Assembly (NCBI RefSeq): GCF_023115465.1
Contig: NZ_CP096034.1
Coordinates: 4,278,001-4,342,000, forward strand
Direction: 5' to 3'
DNA from: Gottfriedia acidiceleris
GTDB taxonomy: Bacteria; Bacillota; Bacilli; Bacillales; Bacillaceae_G
Length of the DNA: 64,000 nt
The position numbers and the translations under genes are program-made. Below are positions 63,036-64,000 of this stretch, in pieces; the first letter of the stretch is position 1; each line of letters starts with the position of its first letter. A model generated the notes under the pieces. That model had not been told where the DNA came from. It saw only the letters and a list, made by a program, of their open reading frames with translations, and ran no database searches.

Positions 63036-63128
63036 TCACTTTCCTACGCTGGCATTATCCAGATCAGGTTAAAGGGTCAAAGACTTATGTGTCCTAATCT
63101 CAGCCGAACATTTACGGCACCCCTAGTA
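63036..63128 (-). promoter_or_regulatory. TPP (thi-box) riboswitch
   Basis: On the minus strand the aptamer shows GGGGTGCC, GGCTGAGA, ACCCTTTAACCTGATCTGGA and TAATGCCAGCGTAGG in order, the conserved thi-box. TPP binding should favour the downstream terminator and shut off thiD-cytX-thiM-thiE. Confidence 0.97.
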
Positions 63129-63209
63129 CTATTCAATTATTTATGTTGATTACTTTTTCATCATAATGAATCCTTCTAATATATTCAAGTATTTAGATTG
63201 GAATTATTA

Positions 63210-63240
63210 AGAATAACCTCTCATCGTACTAGATGAGAGG
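63210..63240 (-). terminator. Terminator after the small lipoprotein gene
   Basis: CCTCTCATC (63217-63225) pairs with GATGAGAGG (63232-63240). A T-rich tract follows on the minus strand. Confidence 0.75.
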
Positions 63241-63251
63241 CTATCAATTTA

Positions 63252-63626
63252 TTATTTTAAATCTTTAACTTCTTTTAATACACTTTCTAATTCGTCACCA
63301 GCTTGGTTAAGTGTATCTGCATTCAATGGAGATACCTTTACTCCTGCTTCAATAATATGAAGTGGCGTTTCAACTTTTTCATAAAGTGCTTTGTCTTTAT
63401 CTTTTACCGAGTCTTCAAATTTTTCCCATGACTTTTCAAGGGCTTCTCCGCTATCTTTTGCCTTTGCTTCATCATTATTTGAGATTTGTGTTTTTAATTC
63501 TGAAATCGTTTTGATCATATCATCAGAACCAGTTTTAATTGCATCGTCTGTTTTCGTACCACATGCAGATAAAGTTAAAGATAGTCCCAAAGCCATTGCT
63601 GCGATAAGTTTTTTATTAGATAACAT
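63252..63626 (-). CDS. Small lipoprotein associated with an FTR1 iron permease
   Basis: A 124-aa lipoprotein with a signal peptide and lipobox LSAC (Cys about residue 22). The mature part is helical and acidic/basic, with EALEKSWEKFEDSVKDKDK and VETPLHIIEAGVKV, resembling part of the helical imelysin/EfeO-type domain that partners FTR1. The full EfeO protein is much longer. The ATG at 63626 follows GGGGG. It overlaps the end of the permease gene by 11 nt. Confidence 0.8.
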   Translation of the reverse strand: MLSNKKLIAAMALGLSLTLSACGTKTDDAIKTGSDDMIKTISELKTQISNNDEAKAKDSGEALEKSWEKFEDSVKDKDKALYEKVETPLHIIEAGVKVSPLNADTLNQAGDELESVLKEVKDLK

Positions 63627-64000
63627 TTTTAGTTCCCCCTGAATTTCCAGCACTTTTTTTATTTTTTTTATTTGAGAATCTATAATAAATAACGGTAATA
63701 CAAGCTATTAGCAATAAAATCATTTGGGGTATAAAGCTCTCCCAAGTTGAATAAATTGCAAAGAAATCAATTGTAGGAATAGGAGCCTGGGTTGCTGGAA
63801 GTAATCCAGAAAGTTGTAAACCATGAATACCCATGCCGGCAAATTTAAAGCATAAATAAAACATTAATATACTTGAGACAAGGAAAAACGGTCTCATTGG
63901 AATTTTTAGGCCAACCTTTAAGATTAAGTAGCTCAGTATTGCTAAAATTGCAAATCCTAAGCCAATCCCTATTAATAAAGTTGATAGTTTAATTGAAGAG
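63616..64000 (-). CDS. FTR1/EfeU family iron permease, C-terminal part (gene runs off the window)
   Basis: The frame stays open to the window edge at 64000, upstream of MRPFFLV (63897). The visible about 127 residues hold three hydrophobic segments and GMGIHGLQLSGLLPAT, the FTR1-type loop, followed by a C-terminal basic tail (NKKNKK). This is probably the end of an EfeU-like high-affinity ferric/ferrous iron permease. The catalytic REXXE motifs would lie beyond the window. The lipoprotein gene follows it in one operon. Confidence 0.8.
   Translation of the reverse strand, partial: SSIKLSTLLIGIGLGFAILAILSYLILKVGLKIPMRPFFLVSSILMFYLCFKFAGMGIHGLQLSGLLPATQAPIPTIDFFAIYSTWESFIPQMILLLIACITVIYYRFSNKKNKKSAGNSGGTKNVI

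Noticed and set aside
62890-63039. N-terminal extension of ThiD
   Set aside because: The extension is translated terminator and riboswitch sequence and has no homology to ThiD.

Overview
This window looks like a chromosomal segment of a low-GC, Gram-positive, spore-former-type Bacillaceae. The evidence is AT-rich DNA with strong AGGAGG-type ribosome binding sites, T-box and TPP riboswitches, CtsR and BirA control sites, and a block in the Bacillus subtilis order clpP-crh-whiA-glmR(yvcK)-rapZ(yvcJ)-yvcI-trxB-TPR protein-yvoF-ppaX-yvoD-lgt-hprK-yvlD-yvlC-uvrA-uvrB. The species cannot be fixed from sequence reading alone. A long aromatic amino acid hydroxylase with T-boxes recalls the B. cereus group and relatives.

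Layout. 1-17.7 kb: conserved core. It covers proteolysis (clpP), carbon catabolite signalling (crh, hprK, and ppaX, which removes the pyrophosphate HPrK makes), cell envelope and division control (whiA, glmR, rapZ, lgt), redox (trxB) and nucleotide excision repair (uvrBA behind possible SOS boxes). 17.9-22.4 kb: a YtrA-type GntR/ABC exporter operon behind three matching 22-bp palindromes, then a shortened sigY-yxlC-yxlD sigma-factor operon. 22.5-25.2 kb: an mhqR-mhqO-mhqD-flavin reductase quinone-stress cluster with a perfect palindromic operator. 25.4-29 kb: a polysaccharide deacetylase, a VanZ protein, two secreted proteins of unknown function and an EcsC protein. 29.3-31.6 kb: an ECF41 sigma factor with an FAD oxidoreductase and a textbook ECF41 promoter. 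31.7-33.1 kb: a PadR/HAAS operon whose membrane proteins carry five copies of a Trp-rich repeat. 33.8-38.7 kb: a ywnB/ywnA-like redox pair sharing a repeated operator, an Lrp/LysE/LysE operon, ymaF, a VOC protein and an FMN reductase. 38.8-44.3 kb: a ketopantoate reductase, an AirSR/YhcYZ-like two-component system with a cysteine-bearing GAF domain, an SRPBCC protein, two GNAT acetyltransferases and a VOC protein.

44.4-47.1 kb: a 578-residue phenylalanine hydroxylase behind two nearly identical tandem T-boxes, both read as tyrosine (UAC). A tyrosine-rich small ORF lies between them and the gene. 47.7-50.3 kb: bioY under a BirA box, then a DUF2157/GDYXXLXY pair. 50.8-56.8 kb: a leucine/isovalerate degradation operon (yngJ-yngHA-yngHB-yngG-yngF-yngE order, without the yngI ligase). 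56.8-59.2 kb: mostly degenerate DNA with a 21-bp phased repeat, a dehydrogenase relic and two secreted proteins. 59.4-63.1 kb: a TPP-riboswitch operon thiD-cytX-thiM-thiE. 63.2-64.0 kb: a small lipoprotein and the C-terminal end of an FTR1-type iron permease cut by the window edge.

Three gene relics (GrpB, OmpR-type response regulator, quinone oxidoreductase) and several short inverted-repeat elements lie in the intergenic regions. No CRISPR array, rRNA, tRNA, insertion-sequence transposase or prophage was seen. The most interesting material is the phhA leader (tandem Tyr T-boxes plus Tyr-rich sORF), the 21-bp periodic repeat at 57.07-57.17 kb, the Trp-rich repeat membrane proteins, and several unassigned operators.
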